Of a stretch of DNA of 64,000 nucleotides, positions 1-12,065 are shown piece by piece. This stretch comes from Asterochloris sp. CNOR1 (lineage: Eukaryota > Chlorophyta > Trebouxiophyceae > Trebouxiales > Trebouxiaceae), in contig OZ017750.1 in assembly GCA_963969365.1 (NCBI GenBank), positions 3,100,001 through 3,164,000 on the forward strand, written 5' to 3'. The notes under the pieces are model-generated. The model was not told the DNA's origin. It saw nothing but the letters and a program-made list of their open reading frames with translations, and did not search any database. How positions within the stretch are numbered: the stretch's first letter is position 1; every line of letters begins with the position of its first letter. The translations under genes were made by a program, and so were the position numbers.

Positions 1-524
1 ATACTTGTAGGGCTGCAGGCAGCAGAGTTGGACGGGGTCAGCTCCTGTGCACTTGACCTGGCAAGTCTTGGGGTGGGGCAGCACAGTCGACCTGACTGGG
101 TCTACACATATGCAATTGAGCTGGCCAGGTCATGGGGCCAAGCAAACAAGGCTGCAGGCAAGGTTTGACATGGGTCAGTTCTCAATGCTTTTGAACTGCA
201 GATTGGAAGGGCAAAAAATGGGACCCTTTTGCGTGCTTGTTGAAGGATATGCCATGGGGGCCTTCAGGCATTGCCACTCATGATATGCTGCACCCTGTAG
301 GGTGGCGCCGCGCTAGTACACTTGCATCAGTGAGCAGAGCAGATATTCGCAGCACACTCTGCAGGGTGCAGCAGTCTTTGACTGGTCATCAATCTGCAAT
401 CATGCCATGCAGGCACACCCAGTCAGGCAGTACCCGTCTCCTTCAGGGGCAAAAGCCTCACACTGATGCAGGATCGATGACAGCATGTGAAAGGCAAGCA
501 CACCCCAGGCAGGGAGGCCCTCAC

Positions 525-1251
525 CTCTGCTAGAGGGTACAGCCTCAAGTCCATGGGCAGCTGGTGGCGCCACATGCCCTCCACATGAGCCACCAGAGCA
601 TCAATGGGCTGGCTCACGCGGTCTGCCAGGCGCCAGGAGCCCATTCCGATCACTTCTATGGCCTCCCAGTCATCAATCCCAGTCTGCAGGGGGCGACGTA
701 CCTGTCAGCCTCCTCAGAACACGAGTCCATACCCTGTGATTGTGCAGGCCAATCATGCAGCAATGATGCAGGTGACTCAACAAGGGGCCTGTGTCAGATT
801 AAAATCGAGGTGCCAGGTGCAGCCATCGGTGCTTGATGCAGTTGTCAGGCAGCAGCATCACATGTGCTGCAGCGCAGACCACTTACGCCGCCTGCCTGGG
901 GTTACTGCATCTGCATGGGCTTTGCTTGCTCACCTCAGCATTGGGGCCTGCCTGGGTTTTCCGCGTCTGCATGGGCTGCTGCATAAAGCCCTCTGCAAGC
1001 CTGTCAACCATGTCCTCGTCCACAGGCTGAGCAAGGTCTAGCCAGCGGACATTTGAGTCCAGCTCCGGCTGCTCCACAACTGCCTCTGGCAAGGGGAAGG
1101 GTGCGCTCTCTGTTGCTGCTGCCTGGCACCTGACAGGCCTCTGGGCTGTAGCCTGGCATCTCAAAGGCGGCTGTACTACCTCCATTGTGAGAGATGGCTG
1201 TCGGCAACAGGCTACATGGCAGACAGCATTGGGTCGCAAGGTGGCATGCAC
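525..1251 (-). CDS. Unidentified protein, N-terminal part (two exons seen)
   Basis: I see two phase-compatible exons on the minus strand. The first runs from an ATG at 1185 (or 1251) down to 934 and ends in a GTGAGC donor. The second is 683-525, begins after CTGCAG and ends in GTGAGG. Both are phase 0, giving about 137-159 residues. The extended start adds a Cys/Arg-rich stretch that could be an organelle-targeting peptide. The second exon reads GIDDWEAIEVIGMGSWRLAD and then a Trp/His/Leu-rich segment, which looks like real protein, but I do not recognise the family. Downstream exons below 525 could not be placed, so the 3' end is open and may lie outside the window. The gene is divergent from the deubiquitinase at 1732. 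Confidence 0.45.
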
Positions 1252-1731
1252 ATCGCTCCCTCATGGCATGGGAGGCGCAGGAGGGTGCAGACGCATCTCA
1301 GGTGCTCTCACCTGTGCAGTGTTCATTTGCTCTGCTGCGCAATTGCCAAGGTGGGGGAGCCATTGCTCCATGCTGTATGGCCTTTGTTGAGGTCCACATC
1401 GTTTGCGTTAGCTTCCCAAGCTGTGGTGCCTTCAGATATGTAAGCAGATGGGTGGCAGCTGGAATGCCGATTTAAAGTCTGACAAAGGGCTCAGGTGCTG
1501 CGGCGGCAGAAGAAGCCTGCGTTCTGCATGCTGAGATCTGGCTGACCTGCAGCCGCAGCCAAACCCGCAGCTGTGAGTCAGGCCTTTCTGACCAATTCCT
1601 GTGCCAGATGCAATGATTTGTTCAGGAGGAGATTTGCAGCTCCATCACTCTTGACTGCAGGAGGTCCTCTCCACCTGGCCTGCCTTGAAGGTAGCCGAAG
1701 CTCATCTTAGTGCTGCATTGATCTCAGGCTC
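1252..1731. promoter_or_regulatory. Divergent intergenic region
   Basis: About 480 bp between two divergently transcribed genes. It must hold both 5' UTRs and promoters. I see no TATA-like element or repeat that I could defend, and the ORFs here look like chance readings. Confidence 0.35.
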
Positions 1732-4700
1732 ATGTCCTCCTCAAATGTCATCGCAATACCAATGCAGCTTTTATGCAGGATGAGCACATCAGTGCCCAGC
1801 TATAAGCTCAAGAGGATTCAGTATTTCAGGCGGGAGGTCCCAATAGCTCTACAGAATGAGAATGGGCCCTGCCCTCTGCTGGCCATAGCTAATGTTCTGC
1901 TGCTACGGAACCAGATTACGCTGCCAGCCAATGCGCCAGATGTCTCACAGGTGGGGAGTCTGTTCCAGCCTGCCGTGCCTTGTGAATGGATCCAACAGTA
2001 GTGCCAGCTTTGGCTCGCAAGCATCAGGCTAAGCTGAATCTGCCTGCCTACACACGCAAATTCAGTTTGTAGGATCATTCAGCTTCTGACCCTATGCTTC
2101 AGGGCCACCCCTGCATTCTCTGTGACTCACCTGCCACCCCTTGCTTACTGCAATGGCCATGGGCATGTCAGGGAAGTGCATCAGTTGAGGGCATCCTCAC
2201 CACGCCTGAGGATACACCTCGGTGAGCCGATCCCAAGACTTGTTTGTGCAGGACCGCCTGGTGTCCCTTGTGGCAGAGCACCTGCTGGACAGCAACAATG
2301 AGGAGCGTCTGGGCCCTTCTGTCACCATTGACTACAAAGCCAATCTGCAGCGCAACATTGAGGACGCCATCACCCTGCTGCCCAAGCTGACCACAGGGAT
2401 CGATGTCAATGTGAGGCCCTTGGGCGTCCCAGTTGTGTGACACTGTACTCGGAGTTGCAGTGAAGCCCTGATGTGCGGGGTGGACTGCAGCAGCTGTGCA
2501 CATGGCACTTGGGCCTTGGGTCTACCTGTCCAAGACGCATTGCATGCCTACCAGCAGCACAGCTAATGCTTTGACAGTCTGCCCACAGTGCTGCTGCCCG
2601 GCATCACAGCAATATGGTCACATCAGGTTGCTCATATCTGTCCAAGCTGCAGTGCACGCCCTCCAGCAGTACAGCCAATGCTTCGACAGTCTGCCTGCAG
2701 CGGTGCTGCACCAACACACAGCATTTTCATGTCGCACATGTATGTGTTCTCGGCCCCCGGCTGGCTGCTGCACCCTAGCGTAAGGGCGCCTTACGCATGG
2801 ACGTTGCAGAGCAGATCTGCAGATTCATCTGGGCAGCTCTCTCTGCCCGCTCTGCTTCTCTATCTGTCCCAGCCTGCAGCTCAGCTAAGTGCCTGGCATC
2901 ATGGCTGGATCCAGCTGAACAATGCAAGCCAAAGTTCGGCACACTGGCCTCAGCTGCTGCTGCTGCTGGCTATACTTGCAGCAGTTCATTGCTCCACCTG
3001 CTGCAGGTGCGCTTTGACGATGTGCACGGCTTTGAGTTCACAGACGAGGTGGCCATCTTTGACCTGCTGGACGTCAGCCTTGTCCACGGGTGGCTGGTGG
3101 ACCCCCAGGTCAGCTTGACATGCAATGGGCGAGCGTTCTCTTGAGCAAACAGCGCAGGGCAGCTGCTCATTTGGAAGCCTTCCTTGCACAGTGCATGGCT
3201 TGAACAACAGCAGCCTTGGCTTTGTTGCTGCAGGACGGGGCTCTGTAAGCTGGCCAGCGCACCTGCACCGCGGCTGTCACCGTTTGCCTTTTGAATGAAC
3301 CTCTGCCCTGCGGAAGGATGTGATGTTGGGCAGCACGCCTGCAATGCACCATGCAGCCAGCTGTCCATGACTTGCCAGTGGCCCACTGTCTGTTCTGTGA
3401 AAGGACAAGGCTTCCATTGTTGCGCACAGCCATCCAGCGCGCTTGCAAGTCAGCAGTCACTCTCCTGCATTGGGTCGCTCTCTGCTTCTGCAGGAAAGTG
3501 CTACAACCAGCACTGGCATCGGCTCTACAGACAAACGAAAAGCTGTCATCAGCATCACCTAGGATCACTTCATGTGTTGCAGGAGGAGGTGGCTGCTTCC
3601 ATAGGCCAGCGCACCTACAATGAGCTAGTCAGCGAGCTGGTCACCGTGCTGGGCAGCGAGACACCCAAGTCCCTGCTGACTCCCCAGCGCAGCGGGCTGT
3701 CGCAGGGCTCACTCTCGGAGCTGGCTCAGCACCAAAGCTCGGGGCTCCGCCGTCTCACCTCGGGACTGGGCTCCGGAAGTGCCCCTGCACAGAGTCTGAG
3801 CCGGGCTGGCAGTGGGACAGAGGCAGGTTTTGCTGCAGCAGGCAGCACGCCGGGCCTGCAGGTGCATGAGTCCGCAGGGGCCGCAGCTGCAAACATGCAG
3901 CAGGAAGGGCAGGGGGGACGCGGGACACAAGCGCCCCTGGCGGATGTGGCAGAGGCCCCGCTGATCAACGTGTCGGAGGGTCCAGCAGCACCTGAGCGGC
4001 AGCACAGCGCGGGTGCCAATCACAGCAGCCAGGCGCCTGCGGCAATGCAGCTGACCGATGCACAGAGCGCCCCTGCTCAGCACCAGGTGGGCAGCCATCA
4101 CAGCCAGGCAGGACCCCGCTTGCACATGTGCACGCCAGGCTTGTGCAGTTTGTGCAGGAGGCAGCTGGCTGGTTCAAGCTTTCTGGATCAAGCTGCTGTG
4201 ACTTCCACTTGCTGCAGGTCCAGCACTCCCTGAGCTGCCCTGTCAAATGGCTGCATGATCCCCCAAGACCCCATTCATGGAATGTATCTGAATTGTAGGG
4301 CATATAGTGGATCATGGTTGCAAATTATACATGCAGGCCCCTGCACAGCTGGCAGAGGCCACCAGCAGTCTGGCTCAGCCAGCAGAGGCCACCAGCAGTC
4401 TGGTTCAGCCAGCAGAGGCCACCAGCAGCCTGAGCGGGGCCATGAGCGGCCTACAGCTGGACGACGCAGACTCCCTGCAGCTGCAGCAGGCGCTGGAGCT
4501 GTCAATGAGCGGGGCAGGGCTGGAGCAGGCAGTTGACCAGGCCCTGCAGGTAGCTGGCTTGCTGCATGTGTTTGCTTGTGAGTACGCTGATGGGCAGGCC
4601 AAGAGCCTTACTGCACTATGCGGCCCAGGACAGTGAATCCAACAGTTTCCTTCGTCTGCACTCTGTCCTGCTTGACATTGTGCCATCTCATTTCGCAGGC

Positions 4701-7395
4701 CTCCGCAGAAGATGCTGCTCGTGAGGGCAGCCAGCCTGCAGATGGCCCTCTTCTGCCCGGCAGCAGCAATGTGGCGGCGCAGGCAGGGCGCACAGGGGCT
4801 GCCTCGCCGGCAGGTGAAGGCGCGCCAGATCCTATGGAGGCGCCTGCCCGGCAGCAGTTTCCACCAGCAGCGCAGCATGCAGGACCCTGCCCTGCAGGAG
4901 CTGCACAGGCAGAGGCCATGCTGCAGCCGGCCCATCACTTGCCGGCGCCTGCGCCTGCGCCTGGCAGCCATGTGCCTGCCGCTGATTCTGCTGCAGCTAC
5001 AAATGATGGGGATGGCGAGTTGGTGCGGGACCTGGTGCAGCAGATGATGCAGAGGGTGGTGCAGGCGACAGAGGGTCCCAGGACTGGCACCAGCAGTGCA
5101 CAGGCACTGCCTGCCTCAGCTTCAGGGGCGGGATCTGGTGATCCCTCGCAAGGTTTGACTTTCTTCTGGGTGCTGCAGAGACATGTTTGCAGGCAAACAA
5201 ACGTAGGATGACCTGCAGCTAGTAGTACATCCATGCCTTATACCATCGTTTGGCATGTGATGGAGCTTGCACAGCCGACTCAGTCCTCAGGTGGCCTGGT
5301 GCTCTATAGCTTCTGGGTTTCGTCCAGGCTGACGCCCCTGCCTGGCTTGGTTCCATTCACTGCACTGCTTGACCGCTGTCACTGTCGACCCGCAAATCGT
5401 TGGCTGCTAGTCCTGCGTCTGGTGCTGCAGGGCAAGATGCTGCCCCCCCAGCTGATACTGCAGAGGTGCAGCAGCAGCTGGACGCGCGAAGTTTCGCTCG
5501 TCTGGTGCATGCCTGGATGGAGCGCACCTGCGGGCAGCTGACTCCCTCTGGCCTGGACCGCCTGCGGCAGGTGACCTAAGCTTGAAAAGGCTGCCTTTGG
5601 TCCGCACATTGCACGTGTATCACTGCGCCAGATGGCGGTGGGGCCTGACACCAAGCATTGCCTGAGTGCTGGCAGTGCCAAAGCTCAGAAGGCTGCCTCC
5701 GGTCTGCACATTGCATTCGTGTCACTCCACTGAGATGGCGGTGATGACTGACATCAAGCACGGCCCAAGGACTGGCAGTGCCCTGGCTGACTGCAGCAGG
5801 ACAGCCTGCTGACAGAATACATGCAGCACAAGGCCTTAGAAGCACAAGGCCTTGCAGCAGCAGTCCCCTGGCAAGCACAGCGCAGTGGCTGTCAGGCTTC
5901 TGTTTCTGCTGCAGGACCTCAGACCCAATGAGCTGGCCGTCTTCTTCCGCAACAACCACTTCAACGCTGTGCTGATGTACAACAATGCCATCCACATCCT
6001 TGTCACAGACCAGGGGTATGAATTTGAGAAGGTGAGGGATGAGAACGTCTCTCTTGCTTTATTTGTAAGTTGTTCTGCTTAAGGTGACACCCCGCAATGC
6101 TAAAAAGCTGCCCTGCCTCCAAGCGGTCTGCAGCACTTCTTGCGGTGTCCCTTCTCAGCCTTTCAGCCGCTGTGAGGCACCGTTGGGGACTAAAACAGCA
6201 CCAACGGGTGTCGGCCCGCTCGCAATCTCAAGTCCTCCGCTGCCAGGGGCTGATGGCTGTGGCCTCACGTTCACCGCCAGCTGTCCCAGGATTCACTTCA
6301 CCCCACCCCCGGGTGTCAGGCAGAGCATGTCGCGCCCTCTCTGCAGGATGTGGTGTGGGAGCGCCTGGATGACACCACCGGCGACACCCAGTTTCTACGC
6401 GCAGACTTCTGCCCCTACGGCTCCCAGAGCCTGCAGGAGCAGGTAGCTGCCGCAGCCCAGCTGGCCCAGGAGGCCTTCTCGTCAGTGCTTCCCCCACAGC
6501 GGCCGCAAGGCAAGCTGGTGGTAATGGCAGCATGCAAATGGGACTGCGCAGCTGCCTGCCCGTCTGGGGGCGCCCAGGCAGCTGGTATGTTGTAGTGTCT
6601 TTGTGGGCATTGCAGATCTCTGTACAGCTGCAGATGCCAACAATTTGATTTGCTTAGAGCCCCATTCAGGCTGAGCTCTCTGGTTGATGGCTGATTGCAG
6701 CAAGGGTTGTTTGCACCTCCCAGCAAGCCCTGTCCTCCGTTGGAGCATCTCTCTGTGCCCACCCACAATGTCGCAGCACAATGCTGGCAAACCAAACTGA
6801 CCTGTGCACCTCACCTCTGCAGGAGCCACAGCAGGACCCGCTCACGGCCAGACAGATGAGGACGCAGACTTCGCATACGCTCTGTCGCTGCAAGAGCACG
6901 AGCAGGAGGCTGCGCGCCAGCAGCGAGCCCGACACCAGGAGGCTGCTCAGCAGCAGGATGCCCAGCAGCAGGACCCTCGCTCAGGGCGCCATTCGTCCTC
7001 CAAGCCTGCCAGGTGATGCCTGCACCCTTTCAGCTTGCTCCTGCTCTCAAGTGCCAGCCAGCGTCCATGTTCTCCCCCCAAAGGGCCCCCTTGTGCGCAA
7101 GCGCTGCTACCCACCAGAGCCTGCCCTGCGCAACATTCTGCCTTGTTTACGTCCCTGGCTTGCCATTTTCACGGCAACTGCATCGATCCATTGCAGGTCC
7201 TCAGGCGACACCAGACAGCGAGCTGCACGCCAGCAGGCTCTGCCTGCGCAGCAATATCAGAACCCGATGTATGCACAGCAGGCGCCTTCCAGTGCATCGC
7301 CGGGCACGCGCCGGCCAACTGCAGACATGGTGCGGCAAGCGCAGCAACAACGGTCTCAGTCTAAGAAGGACGAGAAGTCCTGTGCAATCATGTGA
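1732..7395 (+). CDS. MINDY-family (FAM63/DUF544) Lys48-specific deubiquitinase
   Basis: Eleven exons keep phase throughout: 1732-1950, 2252-2410, 3007-3108, 3583-4086, 4337-4549, 4699-5152, 5431-5570, 5915-6031, 6347-6584, 6823-7012, 7197-7395. They give 844 residues (828 from the alternative ATG at 1780). The catalytic core is clear: QNENGPCPLLAIAN carries the oxyanion Gln and nucleophile Cys, and FFRNNHFNAV carries the catalytic His. Two ubiquitin-binding helices are visible: SLQLQQALELSMSG in exon 5 and DADFAYALSLQEHEQEA in exon 10. Family members trim long Lys48-linked ubiquitin chains. The protein is longer than usual because of a low-complexity Ala/Pro/Gln insert in exons 4-6 and a Gln-rich tail. 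It ends in CAIM, a CaaX prenylation box. The exon 6 donor is a weak GTTTGA but is the only phase-consistent choice. Confidence 0.93.
2525..2722 (+). repeat. Tandem intronic duplication, period about 112 bp
   Basis: Two diverged copies (about 2525-2611 and 2637-2722) lie in intron 2 of the MINDY gene. Both begin with TGTCCAAG and share a block reading GCTAATGCTTTGACAGTCTG or a close variant. I see no coding function. Confidence 0.75.
4346..4435 (+). repeat. Three 30-bp coding repeats in the MINDY gene
   Basis: Three in-frame copies encode the decapeptide PAEATSSLxQ, starting right after exon 5 begins. The first copy has Leu for Pro and the last ends in Ser-Gly. They lie just before the ubiquitin-interacting helix and probably form a flexible linker. 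Confidence 0.85.
5578..5783 (+). repeat. Tandem intronic duplication, period about 102 bp
   Basis: Two adjacent diverged copies (5578-5680 and 5681-5783) fill much of intron 7 of the MINDY gene. Shared blocks include GGCTGCCT, GATGGCGGTG and CTGGCAGTGCC in the same order and spacing. Confidence 0.85.
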
Positions 7396-7652
7396 TTGTT
7401 TTTGCCTCTGTTAAAGGTGGATGCGTGTGTTGCTCATCCATTTCATGTCATAACGAATGAAATGGGCCTGATTCAGGGTTCGGAATTGTGTTTCATTCAT
7501 GCTGGTGCTTCCAACCTTGAGGGCGTTGGGGTTGCTCTTGCAACGGGGTACAAGCAAGGGCGGGGGCCAAGTACAGAGCTACAGCAGCCTACAGGGCTAT
7601 GAAAATGTAGCTAAAATGAAGGAGGGCCTGCAGGTGCAAGGCTGAAGCTGGC

Positions 7653-10600
7653 TCAATGCGTCCCCACCCAGCCCAGAATGGAGGCACACTCAAACAGTCC
7701 GACGATCACCTCCACCACAATCAGCCAGATGACAATCCACTCTAGCCGAGCTGTGTGGGAGTTGTTCTGGTGGTCACGCAGCATGTCCAGCATCTCAGTG
7801 AGCACCTGCAGCACAGCATGAGCAGATGCCAAGACGGCTCCTACAGCAAAGCCATGCGCAGCATACTTACAGCATGCCGCCCAGCGAAGGCTGCGCAGCT
7901 TTGCCGCATCGACCTGCTCTTACCCAGGCTGAATCCGGCACCCCCGCTATTCTGACAGGCGCACTCAAGCACAACAGTTTTGCGGCAGACAGCTGACAGC
8001 AACCAGCATGGGGCCTCCTGTGCATTTTTAAGCTAAAGGGCAGCCAGACGTACAGAGCTGCAGCAAGCGCCGATCCCAGCAGCCGCCCTTTCGCCTCCCT
8101 GTACCCACCAGTCCCACCCTGTCTGCTGGCCGCTGCTTCACTATCAATCGCCTCTACACAGTCGTCCAGGTCCTTCATGAGGTCATGGAGTCTGCATGCT
8201 GCAAGTGCCCACCCCAAGTGCTCCTGGCCGCCTCCTGGCCAAGGCCGATGCAACAGCCCCAACTCCTTACAAAGGCGCTGCCTCTCACCGTGAACCTGTT
8301 ATTGAGGACCTCCACACGGTCGTCCAGCTCCATGTACTCGCACACGCGCTTGTACAGCGCCTGCATGCTGTCTGGCGCGCTCCAGAAGAACTCGGGGGTG
8401 TCCAGCACTGTGGACAGCAGGTTCACCGCGCTCTTCTGAATGAACACCTGCACCAGCACGACAAGATGCTGGCAGTTAATCATGCCAGTGACTAGGAACA
8501 GTCAGCTGATGGCCTGCTTGTGGTTTGCCAGCCTGGCTGCAAGAGAGAGGCCTGCAGAGCTGCAGAGCAGCAGGGCACAGGGTGGCACAGCAGGGTGAGC
8601 TGACCGTTTGTTTGGTGGCTCGCCGGCAGGGCTGCATGCGGGCATCAATGGGTTGGGCAGCGGGACAAGGATGCACAGCAGCTAGAGCTGGCCACCTGCT
8701 TGTGTGCCTTTGGCCAGCAGGGCTGCATGCAAGAGCCCCCGCTCTGGGGCAGCAGGGCATCTGGTGGCGCGGCAGGTTGAGCTGGCCGCCTGCTCAAGCT
8801 TCATCTAGTTGCACAAGGTGAGCTCAAGCATCCATCTGGTGGGCAGCATGGCACAGGCTAGAGCAGCACGCAGTGGCTGGGCGGTCTAGAGCAGCCCGGG
8901 CAAGCAAGGCCGCCCCTGTTACCACCCCAGTGGATTACTCGAGCCGCTGGCCCAAGCTCGACCTCATAGTAGCCAACCAGCACCTGCTGCCCTGGACAGG
9001 GGCCCACGAGCCACTCACCTGCCCTATGAGCTGAGCAATGCCCTTGCGGGACAGGGTGATCTTGCCCGAGGTGGCCAAGGTCTCTGGGAGGTCTTTGGTG
9101 TTGGACACGATGGCCAGCACCCGCTCCTCAAACACGCACAGCTTGGTGGACTGGGACTGCAGAGACAGAGGCACACACACTGGGATGCCAGCCTCTTGGT
9201 GGCCCATGTCAAAAGTTGCAACTGGCTAGCATGCATACAGTGGAGCAGCATTGTTAACTTCACCAGATGCCGCCCAGCATCAGCCCATTGGGATTACGAC
9301 ACCTCAGCACAGTGCCAAAGGTCTGTGCAGCCTTGGCAGCAAGCTGCATCTGCAGGCCTCAGCAAACTGCCGCACAGTGTTGGCAGGCTCACCAATGCAT
9401 GGGAGATGCTGAGCTTGATCATGTGGTCATTGCTGAGGCGGTGGTTGATGGTTATGGTGTCATTCTGGATGTGAGGCTTCTCATTGGCCGTGTAGTGAAA
9501 CTGCAGGGCAGGTGGCGATCATGTCATTGTGAAGGTCTGGGGACAGGCAGACGGTCCCAGCAGTGTTTATGGCTGCTGCTATCTGCTGGCATTGCAGGAT
9601 ACATGCATAACAGTAAGAGGGCAGGCAGTGGGCTGACAGGCTGGCTGCATGCTGCACAAACATCTGCCTTCACAGATCTCTGAAGGCATCCCCAATCTCA
9701 TGAAGGCCTCCAGGTGATGCTGCAACGCAAGGGCTGCCGGGTGGCATCTGCTGCCCTGAGGCATCACAGGGCGCAAACAGCTCTGTAAAACCGTGATCAA
9801 CTCTGAGACAGCCAGCCCCGCCTGGCCTCGCAGCTTTGTCATGATGTCTTGTCACTGCTGAATGACAGCTTTGTCTGACTTCAGGGCAAGACAGTGTGTC
9901 ACCTGGAATTCGTCGATTTCGACCTCTGCAGGGGGCAGGGGGTTGTCCTCGCAGGGCACCACCAGATTGCGCAGGATGTCCTGCTCCTGTTTCTGGGTCA
10001 GGCCCCAGAAGGCGACACAGCCGTAGTCAAAGTAGAACACGTCGCCGCAGCTTTCCTGGGCAGGCCGCCCGTAATGCCCGTACAGCACGTCTGGGTAGCT
10101 GTGCAGCAGGAAGCGGGGGCCTCGCTCCTTGAGCTTACGCTCCAGCAGTTTCCTACAGCAGAGTACTCAATTTGCTCAGTGGCCACATGCACAGCTGTGC
10201 AGCAGGAAGCAGCGGCCCCGCTCCTTGAGCTTGCATTCCAGCACTTTCTTGCAGCATTTGCGACCTAAAGTGCCATACATACAGCCTGATACGCTCCAGC
10301 AGATTGCTGTGGCAGGGCACGCAAGGCTAAGTGGCATGTGCCCAACGGTGGATATGGGCTTCGGACCAGAGGCGGTGATACCAAGCCTGGGGCTGTGCTG
10401 AGTGAAGGCAGGAGCCAGGCTACACGAAAGGCCCGCAGCGCAGCTGGCCTCCCTGCGCTGGCTGCTGTCGCAGCAGCCTTACCTATCTAGTGTCTCGGCT
10501 ATACAGTAGATAGTGATGCGGCCTCTTGTACCAGGGCCTTCGACATTGGCGGTCTGTATGTCCTGCAGGGGACAAAGAGGCAGCTCCGTAACACAGGTGC

Positions 10601-11299
10601 AGCTGAGCTGGGCAGCATGTGTGCGGCAAGCTTGGCGGCATGGGGTGCGGTGGGCGGGGCAGCAGGGGGTGCAGTGGGCTTTCTTGGCAGCAGGGGTACA
10701 TCAAGCTGGACCGCTGGCTGTGGCATGGGATGCAGCCCATGTGGCATCATCATCGACAGTCCACATGAAGCAATTGGCAGACAAAGCAGCGCTGCACACA
10801 GGGAGCCTGGTGCAGTGCTCGGTCGTGCAGGCGCCCCACCTCAAAGACTGTCGAGGGCAGGTCCGGCACCGCCTGCTGTTCTAGCTCCTCAGGGAGGGAT
10901 ACAAACTTCTCTTTGACTCTGCTGCCTTGCGCCGGCTGCAGATGACTGCAAGGGTCAGTGCCACGGCATGTGCTGGCGCAAATGTAAAATGTGACATGAA
11001 CGCATCATCCTGCCCTGGCAGGTATGGCATGCCCCCACCTGGCCAGGGGCAATGGTCTGTTTGGGGCGCTCCCGCTGTGGGGGCCGCCTGTGCTCTACGC
11101 CAGGGCTGACTCTCCTGCCCAGGCTGGGAAACTTGCTGTTACTGCTGCTGGGAGGGCCACCATCACGGGGAGGGCTGCTGGCCCTCAGAGGCTGGTATCC
11201 TCCTCTGCCACCGCCACTGCCTTGCCGTTTGAGCATGTTGCCAGCAGATCTTGGTGGTCCGGAATGCAGCCCCTGCCGCGCGCCAGGAGGCCTCTGCAT
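7653..11299 (-). CDS. DUF155 / RMND1-Rmd8 family membrane protein
   Basis: Eight exons on the minus strand, 5' to 3': 11299-11039, 10935-10840, 10562-10483, 10152-9903, 9500-9393, 9156-9019, 8447-8289, 7805-7653. They join in phase to 414 residues. Family hallmarks are TRGRITIYCIAETLDR, then DVFYFDYGCVAFWGLT, QSTKLCVFEERV, and a single C-terminal transmembrane helix in LEWIVIWLIVVEVIVGLF. The N-terminal 90 residues are Arg/Pro/Ser-rich and could be a targeting or disordered segment. Human RMND1 is a mitochondrial protein needed for mitoribosome function, and yeast Rmd1/Rmd8 are less well defined. Which role applies here is inference. The start could also be the Met at 11236. The start codon is only 63 bp from that of the divergent neighbour. 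Confidence 0.93.
8146..8345 (-). repeat. Decayed exon copy in the last DUF155 intron
   Basis: The exon segment at about 8306-8345, encoding MELDDRVEV, has a diverged copy at about 8146-8180 in the following intron. The core GTCGTCCAG with its flanks is shared. The copy is not needed to complete the protein. Confidence 0.7.
10093..10255 (-). repeat. Decayed copy of an exon start in the DUF155 gene
   Basis: The 5' end of the exon ending at 10152, encoding KLLERKLKERGPRFLLHS, is repeated at about 10188-10255 with scattered changes (KVLECKLKERGRCFLLHS). The acceptor of the outer copy is degraded from CTGTAG to TGCAAG. Only the inner copy keeps phase with the upstream exon. Confidence 0.85.
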
Positions 11300-11362
11300 A
11301 TGCTGGGCGCCTCTCTTGCCTGTGGCAGGGCAGGGCTAGGGTTGACCCACACATTAATTGGC
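11300..11362. promoter_or_regulatory. Very short bidirectional promoter
   Basis: Only 63 bp separate the start codons of the DUF155 gene (11299) and the BLOS1-like gene (11363). Promoter elements must overlap each other or the 5' coding regions, unless translation of the DUF155 protein starts at 11236. Confidence 0.5.
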
Positions 11363-11974
11363 ATGTTTCGGGAAGCTAACAAGCAGCATGAGGCTGAGTT
11401 GAAGGCCAGCAAGAGGGCAAGAGGTTAGGACTGGATCAGGCTGTGTTTGATGCTGCTGCAGCGCTGATCAAGTGATGCCATGCAATGCAGATCAGGCCAT
11501 CTCCGAATGCCAAAAGGCTGTGGCCAGCCAGCACAAGTCTCAAAAGCATGCCACGAGCAAGGGCATCGATCAGGTATCGCCAATTTGCACTCCTCAACCC
11601 CTCCCTCAGGCATACCGACCAGCCTGCTCGGTGCCATGCAGGCATCTCAGACCCAGCAGAGGATCAGCGCCGAGCTCACTGCCACCCAGGCTGCCGTCGG
11701 CCAGGCCAGCAGGCAGGCTGCCGCCTGGGCAGCCCTGATTGACGGCACAGACAAGGCCCTCCGGGACCTGGGAGACTGCCAGACATACTTTGAAGTGATT
11801 GAGGCTGAACTGAAGGAGCTTGCAGACTGCCTGGAGCAGACAGCAGCCCAGCAGCCGCAGCAGCTGGAGGCCGCCACTGCAGCTGCTGGTCCGCAACATG
11901 AGCCTAGAGAGACACAGGCCAGCAAGCCGCCCGTTGCACTCCCAGCCAGCAGCCAGGACCCTGCCAAGACGTGA
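11363..11974 (+). CDS. BLOS1: BLOC-1 subunit 1 (BLOS1/GCN5L1)-like coiled-coil protein
   Basis: Three exons, 11363-11423, 11491-11573 and 11642-11974, join in phase to 158 residues, close to the 125-150 usual for the family. The N-terminus MFREANKQHEAELKASK matches the family's basic first helix. The core AAWAALIDGTDKALRDLGD followed by TYFEVIEAELKELADCLEQ matches the signature second coiled coil. Metazoan BLOS1 sits in BLOC-1 and BORC complexes that position endosomes and lysosomes. The plant homologue acts with SNX1 in vacuolar sorting. The tail is Gln/Ala-rich. A splice donor (GAC|GTGAGC) overlaps the stop codon, so an alternative C-terminus is possible. The gene is divergent from DUF155 and 91 bp upstream of the next start. 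Confidence 0.8.
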
Positions 11975-12065
11975 GCATCTGATCCAGATTGGCCCAGCAG
12001 CCGGCATCCTCCCCTAGCACTGCGCAGGGCCCCACTGAGGTGACAGCTCAGACCCAGCTGCCAGG

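Noticed and set aside
2588-3118. 176-codon plus ORF in MINDY intron 2
   Set aside because: It overlaps the tandem intronic repeat and reads the real exon 3007-3108 in the wrong frame.
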